Below the pieces are notes generated by a model that saw only the letters and a program-made list of their open reading frames with translations, ran no database searches and was not told the origin of the DNA. The position numbers and the translations under genes are program-made. A stretch of 54,466 nucleotides of DNA from Nanobdellota archaeon (GTDB lineage Archaea; Nanobdellota; Nanobdellia; Pacearchaeales; GW2011-AR1), in contig JAHIVP010000017.1 of the NCBI GenBank assembly GCA_018816335.1, positions 1-54,466 of the forward strand, in the 5' to 3' direction. This document shows, piece by piece, positions 1 through 10,286 of the stretch; positions within the stretch are counted from its first letter, which is position 1, and each line of letters opens with the position of its first letter.

Positions 1-239
1 CCACCCCTCCTCCCCACCTCCCCCTAACCACCCCTCCTCCCCACCTACCCCTAACCACCCATCCTCCCCACCTACCCCTAACCACCCATCCTCCCCACCT
101 ACCCCCAACCACCCATCCCCCCCACCTACCCCTAACCACCCCTCCTCCCCCCCTACCCCTAACCACCCCTCCGCCCCACCTACCCCTAACCACCCCTCCG
201 CCCCACCTACCCCTAACCACCCCTCCTCCCCGCCCCCAA
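1..239. repeat. 27-bp C-rich tandem minisatellite, about 8.9 copies, at the window edge
   Basis: Unit ccacccctcctccccacctacccctaa repeats at 1, 28, 55, 82, 109, 136, 163, 190 and 217 with few substitutions; minus strand is G-rich (TTAGGGGTAGGTGGGGAGGAGGGGTGG). Confidence 0.95.
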
Positions 240-527
240 CTCATCTAACTTAGTTCCAACCATATGTTGAATTCTCAACAAACTATCATCTCCTTCTCTT
301 GTTTCTTTATATTCTTGAACTTTTCCGTTTCTTGTCGCTTTTATATTATAACTTGCAGAACCATTTCGTCTACCACTAGGATTAACTCTTTCACATTTAA
401 CAAAATAACTACTTGAACCTCCATCATCACTAAAACAACCAGAAACCTCTGTTTCACTTTTTCTTAATCTTTCAAATCCGCGTCTCTGTAATTCTTTATA
501 TATGTTTTCCAATAATAATAAAATCAT
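213..527 (-). CDS. hypothetical protein; stop codon lies in the minisatellite
   Basis: 104-aa ORF directly downstream of rps7; no recognised family. Confidence 0.5.
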   Translation of the reverse strand: MILLLLENIYKELQRRGFERLRKSETEVSGCFSDDGGSSSYFVKCERVNPSGRRNGSASYNIKATRNGKVQEYKETREGDDSLLRIQHMVGTKLDELGAGRRGG

Positions 528-532
528 TTTAA

Positions 533-1243
533 TTACCGAGCAGAATCAGCTTGCTTCTGAGCTTCTTCTTTTTTCTTAGCAGCAAAACTCTCACCAGAAC
601 TTCCTTCAGAAGCTTTAATTAACTCATCAGCCAAACCTTCATAAATCTTAGTTTTCTTATTAAATGATTTATCATAAGCACCCTGAACCAACCATCTAAT
701 AGCCAAACTTATTCTTCTCGAAGGAGCAACATCAACAGCTTGAGGATATCTAGCTCCACCATATTCTATAACAGTAACTTCATCTTGAGGAGCAGAATTC
801 TCAACAGCTTTAACAACAACTTGAATAGGATTTTTCCCTGTCTTCTTTTCAATAATCTCTAAAGCTTTCAATAAAATCTTTGTATTAGATTGATATTTCC
901 CTGTTGCCTGAGATGTAATTATTTTATGCTTCTTCCCTCTATGCCCAGGAACCCCAATCATTCCAATCAATCTTTCAAGAATATTCATCTTAGCCTTTCC
1001 AAACTTTTCAGTATTTGTTCTACCATGACTCTTTAACATTAACCTTGAATCAAGTGAAATATATCTCTTCAAACCAGTATCCTCAACAACAACATCTTTT
1101 GTAGAATACTTATCAAAAATTAAAAACTCCATCTCATTCTCTTTCTTTGCTTCAATTTCCTTCATCTGATCTAATTCTTCTACTACTTCGACTACTTTTT
1201 TTCCTTCTTCTTTCATCTGATCTAATTCTTGTTCTGCTTCCAT
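533..1243 (-). CDS. rps7: 30S ribosomal protein S7 with N-terminal and C-terminal extensions
   Basis: S7 core: KAVENSAPQDEVTVIEYGGARYPQAVDVAPSRRISLAIRWLVQGA. Confidence 0.95.
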   Translation of the reverse strand: MEAEQELDQMKEEGKKVVEVVEELDQMKEIEAKKENEMEFLIFDKYSTKDVVVEDTGLKRYISLDSRLMLKSHGRTNTEKFGKAKMNILERLIGMIGVPGHRGKKHKIITSQATGKYQSNTKILLKALEIIEKKTGKNPIQVVVKAVENSAPQDEVTVIEYGGARYPQAVDVAPSRRISLAIRWLVQGAYDKSFNKKTKIYEGLADELIKASEGSSGESFAAKKKEEAQKQADSAR

Positions 1244-1245
1244 TT

Positions 1246-1548
1246 TTATGCTGTAACCCTCAATTCCATTCTGACTAAATCTCTCGCATCCTCAGCCATA
1301 TTTTTTAATTGTTCTTGGGATAAATTCCTCGCCCCTCCTAAAAACAAAGCCACAGGGGCTACTATTCTTGCCATATATCTTTCTATAATTAAATAAGAAT
1401 CACAATCTTGAGGTTTCCCTTGGCAAAATTGCTGAATATAATTTTTTGATTCTGGTGTAGGTTGTAATCTTAAATCTTGAAATGTAGGACATAGGGAGGT
1501 ATTCATGTATAAACAATCCATTCTTTTAGTATCTGTTTCCCCCACCAT
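1246..1548 (-). CDS. hypothetical protein between rps12 and rps7
   Basis: 100-aa ORF in operon context; no recognised family. Confidence 0.55.
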   Translation of the reverse strand: MVGETDTKRMDCLYMNTSLCPTFQDLRLQPTPESKNYIQQFCQGKPQDCDSYLIIERYMARIVAPVALFLGGARNLSQEQLKNMAEDARDLVRMELRVTA

Positions 1549-1617
1549 CTTATCTCCTTCCCTTCCGAAGGTTTTTGCAAAGCATAATCTTCGTAGGTAA
1601 CAAATTTATTTTAACTA

Positions 1618-2040
1618 TCATCTTCTTCCCTTCTCAATCTTCCCACTAACTAATCTAGCCAACGGTTGATCATTTACTTTAATAACTTGAAACCTGATTC
1701 CAGGAATATCTCCTTTTGTCCTTCCCTTTGCTCCACCAATTCTTTCAATCATAACTTCATCATGTTCATCAATAAATTTCTGAGCTAAGTTCCCAGGAAT
1801 AAAAGCACCAACTTGTCTTCCATTCTTAATCAACTGAACCTTGCAACATTTTCTCATCGCAGAGTTTGGCTGCTTAGCTTCTTTTTGAAACTTCTCAAGA
1901 ACAATTCCTTTTGCTTGACTATCTCCTCCCAAAGGATCAGCTTTTGCATAAAGATTCAATTTTTGTGTTTTATATTTTTTAGAATTCCATTTAAACTTTT
2001 GTCTATTCTTCTTCATTTTTCTTGCGCCCATTAATCCCAT
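1618..2040 (-). CDS. rps12: 30S ribosomal protein S12
   Basis: [28 protein letters not shown]...[30 protein letters not shown]. Confidence 0.96.
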   Translation of the reverse strand: MGLMGARKMKKNRQKFKWNSKKYKTQKLNLYAKADPLGGDSQAKGIVLEKFQKEAKQPNSAMRKCCKVQLIKNGRQVGAFIPGNLAQKFIDEHDEVMIERIGGAKGRTKGDIPGIRFQVIKVNDQPLARLVSGKIEKGRR

Positions 2041-2078
2041 TTTAAAGTATAATTAGATTAGAATTTTAGTTTAAAAAG

Positions 2079-2480
2079 TTATCGTGTAGTTAAATTTTCA
2101 AAATCTATTGGTTGTGAAGCTGGAGCTTCAATCATAACCTTTTCCCTCTTAGCTATATCCCAAACATCACCTGCAAGTTCAACTTCTTTTTCTTGTAAAA
2201 ATCTATCATACATTCCCTGCACTTCTCTTGTTGCTCCTGCTTTTGCAAAATTTCTCGCAGCCTGTCTAAATAAACTTCTTTTATCATATTCACCAGAAGT
2301 TTTAGCACTTTCTAAAGAAATCCTACCTAATTCAAAATAATGATTTTTAGATGAAATATCTAAAGAAACACTTCTTCTATCAGAAGAACTATCATATGAA
2401 GAACTCCCACCACACCCTCCACCAACCGCTGCTAAAACCAAAGATAAACCAACTCCAATCAATCCACTTCTTTTTTTCAT
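2079..2480 (-). CDS. putative lipoprotein
   Basis: N-terminal hydrophobic segment followed by lipobox-like AVGGGC; remainder unknown. Confidence 0.6.
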   Translation of the reverse strand: MKKRSGLIGVGLSLVLAAVGGGCGGSSSYDSSSDRRSVSLDISSKNHYFELGRISLESAKTSGEYDKRSLFRQAARNFAKAGATREVQGMYDRFLQEKEVELAGDVWDIAKREKVMIEAPASQPIDFENLTTR

Positions 2481-2533
2481 AAAACTATAGAGAATTAACC
2501 TATTTAAAATTAATTGAGATTAGAAATATATAA

Positions 2534-2950
2534 TCAAACTATCTTCAACTTCTTCTCAAAAAACTGATCAGCAATATCCTGCATCTCCTGCAACCTAACC
2601 CTATTCCTCCCAATCAACCCAGCTTTATTCTGCCTACTTGCAGTTATAACAAACTCTCCATTTTCCAACTTAAAACTCTGAATCTCATAAGGGCTAACAA
2701 TATCAGAAAAAAACTTTCCAGCTCCACTTTCATCACTTGGCATTGCAACAATCTTAATTCTCTTCCTCAAAGTCTCTGAAATCTTTCTAACATTTCTACC
2801 TTCTTTCCCAATTGCTTTTGAAAAAAATGGCTTTAGAACAGCAAAATAAATATAATTATTATAATTAAAACAATAATTAGTCCTAACTCTTGTAATCTTT
2901 TCAAAAAAATTCAAATACCTTATAAAATTTATATCTAAAACTCGTGTCAT
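2534..2950 (-). CDS. nusA: archaeal NusA-like KH protein
   Basis: FEKITRVRTNYCF...SKAIGKEGRNVRKISETLRKRIKIV and GLIGRNRVRLQEM (KH motifs); operon position after rpoA. Confidence 0.85.
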   Translation of the reverse strand: MTRVLDINFIRYLNFFEKITRVRTNYCFNYNNYIYFAVLKPFFSKAIGKEGRNVRKISETLRKRIKIVAMPSDESGAGKFFSDIVSPYEIQSFKLENGEFVITASRQNKAGLIGRNRVRLQEMQDIADQFFEKKLKIV

Positions 2951-2967
2951 ATTCTTATTTCTTCAAT

Positions 2968-5900
2968 TTATTTTTTAACAACCTTCTTACTTTCCTTTTT
3001 CACAGAAACCTTTTTGTCATCTTTTATTTTTCTTGCAGGTTTTGCCAAAGGTCCTGTAACCTTAACAAGAAGTCCTGGCAACCCAGTTCCAACAGGAACA
3101 GGCTGATTCAAAATAATATTCTCAATTACCGACGCCAATTCATCTTTATCTCCTTTAATAGTCGCATTTACAAAATGCTTTATAGGAGTTTCAAAACTAG
3201 CCCTAGCTAAAATACTAGACTTCTGAGTAATTATCCCCATTCTTGTAACTCCCTTAACAACTCCAGAAGAACACATTGCATCAGAAATCAATTCCAAATG
3301 TCTAAAATCAATATCAAGTCCTTGAGAACTTATAACTTTAGAAATCTCATTTACAATAAGTTGTCTTGCAGCTTCAATACCTAAAACACTAACAACTTCA
3401 TGAATATTATTTGAAAAAGTCTTATCCTTATTAACTCCTTTAATCTCAAAAATTTCTTTTAAATTACTTCCAGCTGTCAAAATAACATATTCTCTCTCTC
3501 TCTTAATAACTAAAACTTGAGCAATACCTTTAAGTCCTGAAATAATACTATCCTTAAGTTTAACTTTCAATTTATACAACTCTTTAAAATCCAAATCTTT
3601 ATCAGAAATATACAAATTCTTATCTCTTACTTTAACACTCATACCATTCTGATTCAATCTTTCTGCAATGGAATTAACAGACAAATGAACATGTTTTATA
3701 GCTTCAGCATCTGTAATAATTTCAATCTTCTTCTCATTAAAATTAATCTTAATCTCAGAAACAATATCATCTAGCTTTGTTTCTTTAATTTTCTCAGCCA
3801 TAATTTTAGCTTCCTTTTCATTATTATGCTGGCTATCTAAATAAATTTCCATTGAAGGTGTTGAAGGAAGTTTTCTTGCATCAAATATTTCAATAAGTCT
3901 AGGCAATCCTGTAGTAATCTGCATTTCAGCTACACCAGCGAAGTGGAATACATTCAAAGCCATCTGAGTTGAAGGTTCTCCAAATGATTGAGCAGTAACA
4001 ATTCCTATTGCCTCACCAGGAGCAATCTTTCCATTCTTATGTAACTCAGAAACATCAATCCCATCTCCACCATACAAATACTGAATAATACTTCCTGAAG
4101 CATCTCTAACAGTTCCATCATATTCAACTTTCAAATCCTGCAAAGCATTTGCTAATCTTCTATACAAATAACCAGACTTAGGAGTTCTCAAAGCAGTATC
4201 CATCATCGCATCTCTTCCAGTAATAGCTCCAAAGAAAAATTCCTGAGGTTTCAAACCTTTAATAAATGATGACTTAATAAATCCTCTAGCCTCTGCACTT
4301 AAATCTCCTGGTTTGTAAAAAGATAAAGTTCTATTAGTATAACCAAACCCAATTCTTTTAGCCCACAAAGATTGCTGCCCAACATTACAAGCAATCTGAG
4401 AAATATGAAGAATATTCCCACCAGCCCCAGAAACAATCATTGAATTAACAGGATTATCTTTAGGAAATTCTCTTTTAACAACTTCCCCAATCTTAGTTCT
4501 AACTTCATTTAAAGTTTGAAGTATTTTCATTTCTCTTGAATCTTCTAATGATTTTCCTGGAATTCTATCTCCTTTTCCATCTTCATAATCTTTAATCAAA
4601 CTATTTGTTTTATTCTCTGCATCTTCAATTATTTTATCAGAAGCTTCAAGTGTTTTTGCATCTACATTCAAATCTTCAAGTGAAATAGTATAACCAACAT
4701 TTGATAAATGATTAGTTCCCAAAGCAAACAATTTCTTAATTGTATTAATAGTAGTTGTTCTATTTACTTCAGCATCTAACTCTTTAATTCCCTCTCCTTC
4801 TTCAACTCCTAAATATTTACTTGTAACCTCATTAGGAACTTTATCTCTTTTTGAAAATTTCTTAGGTAAAGCATTAACAATAATTTCTCTTCCAGATATA
4901 ACACTTTTTGTAACTTCAGAAGAAGCTTCAACACCAGATTGATATAATAATTGCATAGCTTGATATTTAGAAATCTCACTCTTAGATAATAAATAATTTC
5001 CAGTAATTGAATCAGCATTACATCCTAATAAGTTCATTCCATTTTTAGGAGAAATTAAATTCTGATTTACATTCAATAAAACTTGAGCTTCTGATCTTGC
5101 TTCTTCATTTTGTGGAGAGTGAATATTCATTTCATCACCATCAAAATCAGCATTATAAGGAAAAATAACAGCAGGATGTATTCTAAATGTTCTATACGGT
5201 AAAATCTTAACAATATGTGCCATTAAACTAGGTCTATGCAACGATGGATGCCTATTAAACAAAACAACATCTCCATCTTGAAGATGTCTCTCAACAATAT
5301 AACCAGGTTCAATCTCTTCCATAATTTCATCTTTCAAATCTTCAGTTATTCTCTTTCTCCTTCCATCAGGTCTAATAATATAATTAGCTCCAGGATAAGT
5401 TTCAGCAGATTTAATCAAATCTTTCAATAATTGTAAATTCATACTAGTAACAGGCTCAGCAACAGTAATAACCCTAGCAATTTCTTTTGGAACTCCAATC
5501 TCATTAAGTTTCAAATAAGGATCAGGACTAATAACAGAACGCGCAGAATAATTAACTCTTTTTCCAGCAAGATTATGTCTAATTCTTCCTTCTTTTCCTT
5601 TTATTCTTTCAGTTATAGTTTTCAAAGGCTGTCCACTTCTATGTCTTGCAGGAGGAATTCTCGCAATCCCATTATCAAAAAAAGTTGTAACATGATATTG
5701 TAACAAGTCCCACAAATCCTCTATAATAACTTCAGGAGCACCAGCATTCAAATTCTCCCACAATCTCTGGTTAGCTCTAACAATATCAGATAACTTATGA
5801 GTCAAATCATCCTCACTTCTTTCTCCACTCTCTAATGTAATAGAAGGTCTAACAGTAACAGGAGGAACCAACAACAAAGTCAAAATTCCCCATTCAGGCC

Positions 5901-6456
5901 TAAAATTTTCAGGATCCATTCCAATCATTTTAAGTTGATCATTTGGAATCTTCTCCAATGTATCTCTAATCTCATTTGGAAAAATTCTCTTTTTACCTTT
6001 CATAAAAGCAGAAGGTTTCTCTAACTTAACTTTCTCCTGAGGATTCTGACAATGAGGACACTTCTTTGTATCTTTAGCTTTTTTCATTCTTGCTGCAGCA
6101 CTAGGATATTTTACTAAAATCTTATCATCAAGCAACAACTTTCCACAAGTATCACAAAAACTTCTCAAAAACATATCAATTATCGCAATATATTTTATAT
6201 GAATTACAGGTCTAGCTAACTCAATACTTCCTGGATGTCCTAAACATTCTTTTAATCCACCACCACAAGTTCTACATCTAACTCCAGGATCAATAGCCCC
6301 TAAACGAAGATCCATCAAACCACCATCAACAGGAAAACCATCAACATCATAAAGTTCAGGAGTCACAACTTTAGCAGTCCCAATCTTTTTAATAATATCC
6401 GGACTAATCAAACCAAACTTCAACGACTTAATTTGTTTTTTTATTACTTCTTCCAT
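2968..6456 (-). CDS. rpoA: DNA-directed RNA polymerase largest subunit, A' and A'' fused
   Basis: NADFDGDEMNIH metal-binding motif plus A''-type APGEAIGIVTAQSFGEPSTQMALNVFHFAGVAEMQITTGLPRLIEIFDARK in one 1162-aa ORF. Confidence 0.97.
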   Translation of the reverse strand: MEEVIKKQIKSLKFGLISPDIIKKIGTAKVVTPELYDVDGFPVDGGLMDLRLGAIDPGVRCRTCGGGLKECLGHPGSIELARPVIHIKYIAIIDMFLRSFCDTCGKLLLDDKILVKYPSAAARMKKAKDTKKCPHCQNPQEKVKLEKPSAFMKGKKRIFPNEIRDTLEKIPNDQLKMIGMDPENFRPEWGILTLLLVPPVTVRPSITLESGERSEDDLTHKLSDIVRANQRLWENLNAGAPEVIIEDLWDLLQYHVTTFFDNGIARIPPARHRSGQPLKTITERIKGKEGRIRHNLAGKRVNYSARSVISPDPYLKLNEIGVPKEIARVITVAEPVTSMNLQLLKDLIKSAETYPGANYIIRPDGRRKRITEDLKDEIMEEIEPGYIVERHLQDGDVVLFNRHPSLHRPSLMAHIVKILPYRTFRIHPAVIFPYNADFDGDEMNIHSPQNEEARSEAQVLLNVNQNLISPKNGMNLLGCNADSITGNYLLSKSEISKYQAMQLLYQSGVEASSEVTKSVISGREIIVNALPKKFSKRDKVPNEVTSKYLGVEEGEGIKELDAEVNRTTTINTIKKLFALGTNHLSNVGYTISLEDLNVDAKTLEASDKIIEDAENKTNSLIKDYEDGKGDRIPGKSLEDSREMKILQTLNEVRTKIGEVVKREFPKDNPVNSMIVSGAGGNILHISQIACNVGQQSLWAKRIGFGYTNRTLSFYKPGDLSAEARGFIKSSFIKGLKPQEFFFGAITGRDAMMDTALRTPKSGYLYRRLANALQDLKVEYDGTVRDASGSIIQYLYGGDGIDVSELHKNGKIAPGEAIGIVTAQSFGEPSTQMALNVFHFAGVAEMQITTGLPRLIEIFDARKLPSTPSMEIYLDSQHNNEKEAKIMAEKIKETKLDDIVSEIKINFNEKKIEIITDAEAIKHVHLSVNSIAERLNQNGMSVKVRDKNLYISDKDLDFKELYKLKVKLKDSIISGLKGIAQVLVIKREREYVILTAGSNLKEIFEIKGVNKDKTFSNNIHEVVSVLGIEAARQLIVNEISKVISSQGLDIDFRHLELISDAMCSSGVVKGVTRMGIITQKSSILARASFETPIKHFVNATIKGDKDELASVIENIILNQPVPVGTGLPGLLVKVTGPLAKPARKIKDDKKVSVKKESKKVVKK

Positions 6457-6457
6457 T

Positions 6458-6625
6458 TTATGGTTTATCTAATATCTCCCCATGTTTACTTCGTATAAAA
6501 GAAGATACCAACATTCTAACATCCTCAGGACAATCATCATATCCATTACCACATTTACCTTCCGGATGTCTAGGACTACCGCAATATCCTTTATCATAAA
6601 TTGGGCATATTCTTTCTCCTTCCAT
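6458..6625 (-). CDS. 55-aa Cys-containing small protein between rpoB and rpoA (not in the ORF track)
   Basis: My translation: MEGERICPIYDKGYCGSPRHPEGKCGNGYDDCPEDVRMLVSSFIRSKHGEILDKP*; stop adjoins rpoA start. Confidence 0.65.
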   Translation of the reverse strand: MEGERICPIYDKGYCGSPRHPEGKCGNGYDDCPEDVRMLVSSFIRSKHGEILDKP

Positions 6626-6626
6626 C

Positions 6627-6830
6627 TTATTCAGCATTTCCTCCAGTTTCTTCTAAATATGTTTTATCTAATTCTTCTTCAACACAAACCCCATGAGCAC
6701 AATGAGTTTCATAATCAGTTCTACTAACATTACATCCTGAACGGTTTATCCTTGATTCACATTCTGCTGCAAACCTGTCACTAATATCTTCCATTAATTG
6801 AGGTCTTATTTGAGTTTCCATCTTATTCAT
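6627..6830 (-). CDS. 67-aa Cys-containing small protein between rpoB and rpoA
   Basis: ORF start overlaps rpoB stop by 8 bp; four Cys; no recognised family. Confidence 0.65.
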   Translation of the reverse strand: MNKMETQIRPQLMEDISDRFAAECESRINRSGCNVSRTDYETHCAHGVCVEEELDKTYLEETGGNAE

Positions 6831-9800
6831 ACTTATTTTTCATTTCTAATTTAGTCATAATATGTAATCCTTGCAACTCTTCAAGCAACAACTTGAAAGC
6901 ATAAGAAACTTCAACAGGTTGAATTTCATTAGTTCCACAAACAGCACAATGTAATTTATTCTTTATATGGTCCTTAATTCCAATAGATCCACACTTCGAG
7001 CAAATGTAAATATTAACTTTATCAGAATCATATCTTTCTTTCAATAACAATGAAGCTCCATGAGCAACAAGTGCTTGCTGTTCCATTTCTCCTAATCTCA
7101 AAGCTCCACCTCGAGCTCTTCCTTCAATTGGCTGTCTTGTTAGCAAAGCAACTTTTCCAGAAGCTCTTGCATGCATTTTATTCCCAACCATATATTTCAA
7201 TTTCAAATAATACATATTTCCAATATAAATTTTAGCTTTCATTTTCTTTCCAGTAATAGCATTATACATTGTCTCTTTACCATCAAATCTAAATCCAAGA
7301 TTTTTTAATTTATTTTCATACTCTTTAACATTATGCTCATCAAAACCAGTCGCATTCATAATTTCTCCTGATAAAGCTCCAACCTTTCCAGCTAATAACT
7401 CCATCAAATATCCAATACTCATACGTGAAGGCAAACCATGTGGATTGAAAATCAAATCTGGCTTAACACCTTTTGATGTAAATGGAATATCTTCTTCAGG
7501 AATAATAGCTCCAACAATTCCTTTCTGACCATGAGGACTCGAAAACTTATCTCCAAGCTCAGGAATTCTTTCATCTCTAGTTCTAGCCTGAACAACTTTA
7601 TTTCCCTCATTATCTTCTGTAACAACAACCAAATCAACAGTTCCTTTTTCTTCTTGTCTAATAACAGAACTACCTTCTTTCCTTGTCTTAATTGAAATTT
7701 CTCTAGCTTCACTCAAAAACTTAGGAGGAGTTGTCTTCCCAATAATAACTTCATTCTGATCTAATTTTGCTTCTGGATAAGCAACACCATCATCTTCTAA
7801 AAATCTATAACTTGTTTCAGTTCTATATCCAGAAACATCTTTCTCTGGAATTGTAATCTCATCACTCAATCCTCCAGGATAATTAATCTGAGTTGAAGCA
7901 TAAGGTCTAAAATAAGTTGACCTTGCTAATCCTCTTTGAACACTTCCCATATTCAAAACCACAGCATCTTCCATATTATAACCTTCATAAGTCATTACAG
8001 CAACAACCATATTCTGACCAGCAGGATAAATATTCAAAGTATCATAAACAAAACTTCTAACCAAAGGTTTTTGAGGATAATGTAAAATAGAAACATCTGT
8101 ATCCATTCGAACAGGAAAATTAGCAGCATAAATTCCCAAAGCCTGTTTTTGAGTCTTACTTCCTCTTAATAATCTAGAAGACTGATTATGATTAACAAAT
8201 GGAATCAAAGAATTAACTAATCCTAAGAACGCAATTGTATCAACCTCAACATGAGTATTCTCTTCTGTAATATCTTTCTTATTCGCAGCAACAAAAGCAT
8301 TTTCCTCTTCACTAGCATCAATATATTCAATAATTCCTTTTTTCAATAAATCTTCCCATTCAATTTTCTTTTCTTTTAATTCTTTCTCAACATTTTCTGT
8401 TAATCTAGAAATCCCACCTTCAACAATTACCATAGGTCTCATAACTCTTCCTGTCTCTGTTGAAATTAAAATTAATTTATTAATACCATCTAACTTAACA
8501 CTCAAATCTTTAGGAAACTCATTTATTCTTCTTTTTACTCTAATACTTTTAACAAATTCCTCTCCACTATCAACAGTTCCAATAAACTTTCCATTATAAA
8601 AAATATCAAACTTCTGTTGTGCCTGCCCTTCCTTTTCTTTAATCATCCCAAAATTAATTAAATCATTTAACAAAATTTCTTCATCAAATTCAATATCAGT
8701 TGAAACTCTTGACATCAAACTCAAGTTCTTTCTTAACCCAATCTCAGTTCCTTCAGGTGTTTCAATTGGACAAAATCTTCCATAATGAGTTGGATGCAGT
8801 GTTCTAGCTAAAAAATTCTCTTGCTCTCCAGGTAACATACTTGAAACTCTTTGCAATTGAGAAATCATTGCCAAGTGATTTGTCTTATCCATATTCTGTG
8901 TAACTCCACTTCTCTCTCCAATCCAATTTCCAGTTGCTACAGCACTTTCAATTCTATGTGAAAATAAAGTAGACTTAGCAATTGTCTTAATACTATAAAA
9001 TTTCTTTCTCTTAGCAACTTTTTTCAAAGTATACTGAATATCTCTAACTAAAATATTCAAATTAACTCTAAACAAATCAGACAACAAATCCCCACTTAAT
9101 CTAACTCTCTTATTAGCATAATGATCTTTATCAGTCAACTTCCCAGGATTATTTTTAGCAATATAAAATTGTTTAATTAATTTACAAAGTGTAACAGCTT
9201 TCTGCATTCTATCTTTTTTCTCCAAACCAATATGTGGCATAAAATATGAATCTATTCTTTGCTTAACTCTATCAAGAATTTCTTTCTTTGTTCCTTGCAA
9301 CGAACTTTTCTCTGCAATTTCCATCAAACCATCTTCAGAATTATGAATTGAAGCAAACTCATACAAATTAACAATAAAACTATCAGACTCATTTGAAATT
9401 AATCTAGAAATATCAGACTCTTTTTCCATTCCTAAAGATTTCAATAAAACAATCGCAGGAATATTTTTAAATCTTGAAAATGAAGTTTCTAAAATACCCT
9501 CTTTAGTTTCTGTAATTGAAATTGGAATTCTATAAGCTCCTCTCTTTGAAAATAATCTCAACATTATATTACCTTTTGATTTTTCAATAAAAGGTTGGTT
9601 CTCAGCCAAATCCTCTGTCATAACTATTGCTCTCTCATTACCATTAATTATAAAATAACCTCCAACATCTAATGGATCATTATATTCTTTTTCCAAATCT
9701 TCTTTTGACATACCATAAGTATTACAAATATTACTCTTTACAATAACCGGAATTCTACCAACTTCAACATCATGGCTCTCAAACTGATTTCCTTGTTTAA

Positions 9801-10080
9801 CATTAATTTCTAAAAATACAGGAGCAGAATAAGTCAAATTTCTTAACCTCGCTTCAGCAGGTGTGATATTTGTTGTACTTCCATCAGCCTCAATAATATT
9901 AGGTTTTTCAATCCTAATCTTTCCCAACTTAATTTCTATCTCATCATTATCCAAACTTTCAGATAACGCATCAACAATGTCCTGCATTCTTCTTCCAATA
10001 AAATCATTATAAGAAATAATATTTGACTCTACCAGCGAATGCTTTTCCAAATATTTTTTAATAACAATATGTTTATTCAT
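6823..10080 (-). CDS. rpoB: DNA-directed RNA polymerase subunit B (unsplit)
   Basis: HPTHYGRFCPIETPEGTEIGLRKNLSL; GDKFSSPHGQKGIVG; ICSKCGSIG zinc ribbon; 1085 aa. Confidence 0.97.
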   Translation of the reverse strand: MNKHIVIKKYLEKHSLVESNIISYNDFIGRRMQDIVDALSESLDNDEIEIKLGKIRIEKPNIIEADGSTTNITPAEARLRNLTYSAPVFLEINVKQGNQFESHDVEVGRIPVIVKSNICNTYGMSKEDLEKEYNDPLDVGGYFIINGNERAIVMTEDLAENQPFIEKSKGNIMLRLFSKRGAYRIPISITETKEGILETSFSRFKNIPAIVLLKSLGMEKESDISRLISNESDSFIVNLYEFASIHNSEDGLMEIAEKSSLQGTKKEILDRVKQRIDSYFMPHIGLEKKDRMQKAVTLCKLIKQFYIAKNNPGKLTDKDHYANKRVRLSGDLLSDLFRVNLNILVRDIQYTLKKVAKRKKFYSIKTIAKSTLFSHRIESAVATGNWIGERSGVTQNMDKTNHLAMISQLQRVSSMLPGEQENFLARTLHPTHYGRFCPIETPEGTEIGLRKNLSLMSRVSTDIEFDEEILLNDLINFGMIKEKEGQAQQKFDIFYNGKFIGTVDSGEEFVKSIRVKRRINEFPKDLSVKLDGINKLILISTETGRVMRPMVIVEGGISRLTENVEKELKEKKIEWEDLLKKGIIEYIDASEEENAFVAANKKDITEENTHVEVDTIAFLGLVNSLIPFVNHNQSSRLLRGSKTQKQALGIYAANFPVRMDTDVSILHYPQKPLVRSFVYDTLNIYPAGQNMVVAVMTYEGYNMEDAVVLNMGSVQRGLARSTYFRPYASTQINYPGGLSDEITIPEKDVSGYRTETSYRFLEDDGVAYPEAKLDQNEVIIGKTTPPKFLSEAREISIKTRKEGSSVIRQEEKGTVDLVVVTEDNEGNKVVQARTRDERIPELGDKFSSPHGQKGIVGAIIPEEDIPFTSKGVKPDLIFNPHGLPSRMSIGYLMELLAGKVGALSGEIMNATGFDEHNVKEYENKLKNLGFRFDGKETMYNAITGKKMKAKIYIGNMYYLKLKYMVGNKMHARASGKVALLTRQPIEGRARGGALRLGEMEQQALVAHGASLLLKERYDSDKVNIYICSKCGSIGIKDHIKNKLHCAVCGTNEIQPVEVSYAFKLLLEELQGLHIMTKLEMKNKYE

Positions 10081-10286
10081 TAGACAACAATCCTATAATA
10101 AATATTTATCTTATCATTTAATTTTCTCTCTATTTTTATAACATCTCCAACTTCACAATTTTCAGGCAATCCAGGATCTTCTTGATTTATCTTTGGTAAT
10201 TGAGAAAGCGCAACATTTAGTTTTTTCAATAGAGCTTCTAGTTCTTCTTTTTTTAATTTAGAATGTTTTGGCTGAAGTGTGTGCAT
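10080..10286 (-). CDS. rpoH: DNA-directed RNA polymerase subunit H
   Basis: QLPKINQEDPGLPENCEVGDVIKIERK, immediately upstream of rpoB. Confidence 0.9.
   Translation of the reverse strand: MHTLQPKHSKLKKEELEALLKKLNVALSQLPKINQEDPGLPENCEVGDVIKIERKLNDKINIYYRIVV

Noticed and set aside
1-239. CRISPR array at the C-rich repeats
   Set aside because: Contiguous tandem repeats without unique spacers and no cas genes in the window.
1813-2034. + strand ORFs opposite rps12, rpoA, rpoB, nrdJ, copA and others
   Set aside because: They lie antisense to clearly conserved genes and have Ser/Phe/Asn-rich, family-less translations typical of shadow ORFs.
4809-5018. Minus-strand ORFs inside rpoA, rpoB and nrdJ in alternate frames (4809, 7452, 15838)
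   Set aside because: Alternate-frame shadows of conserved proteins.
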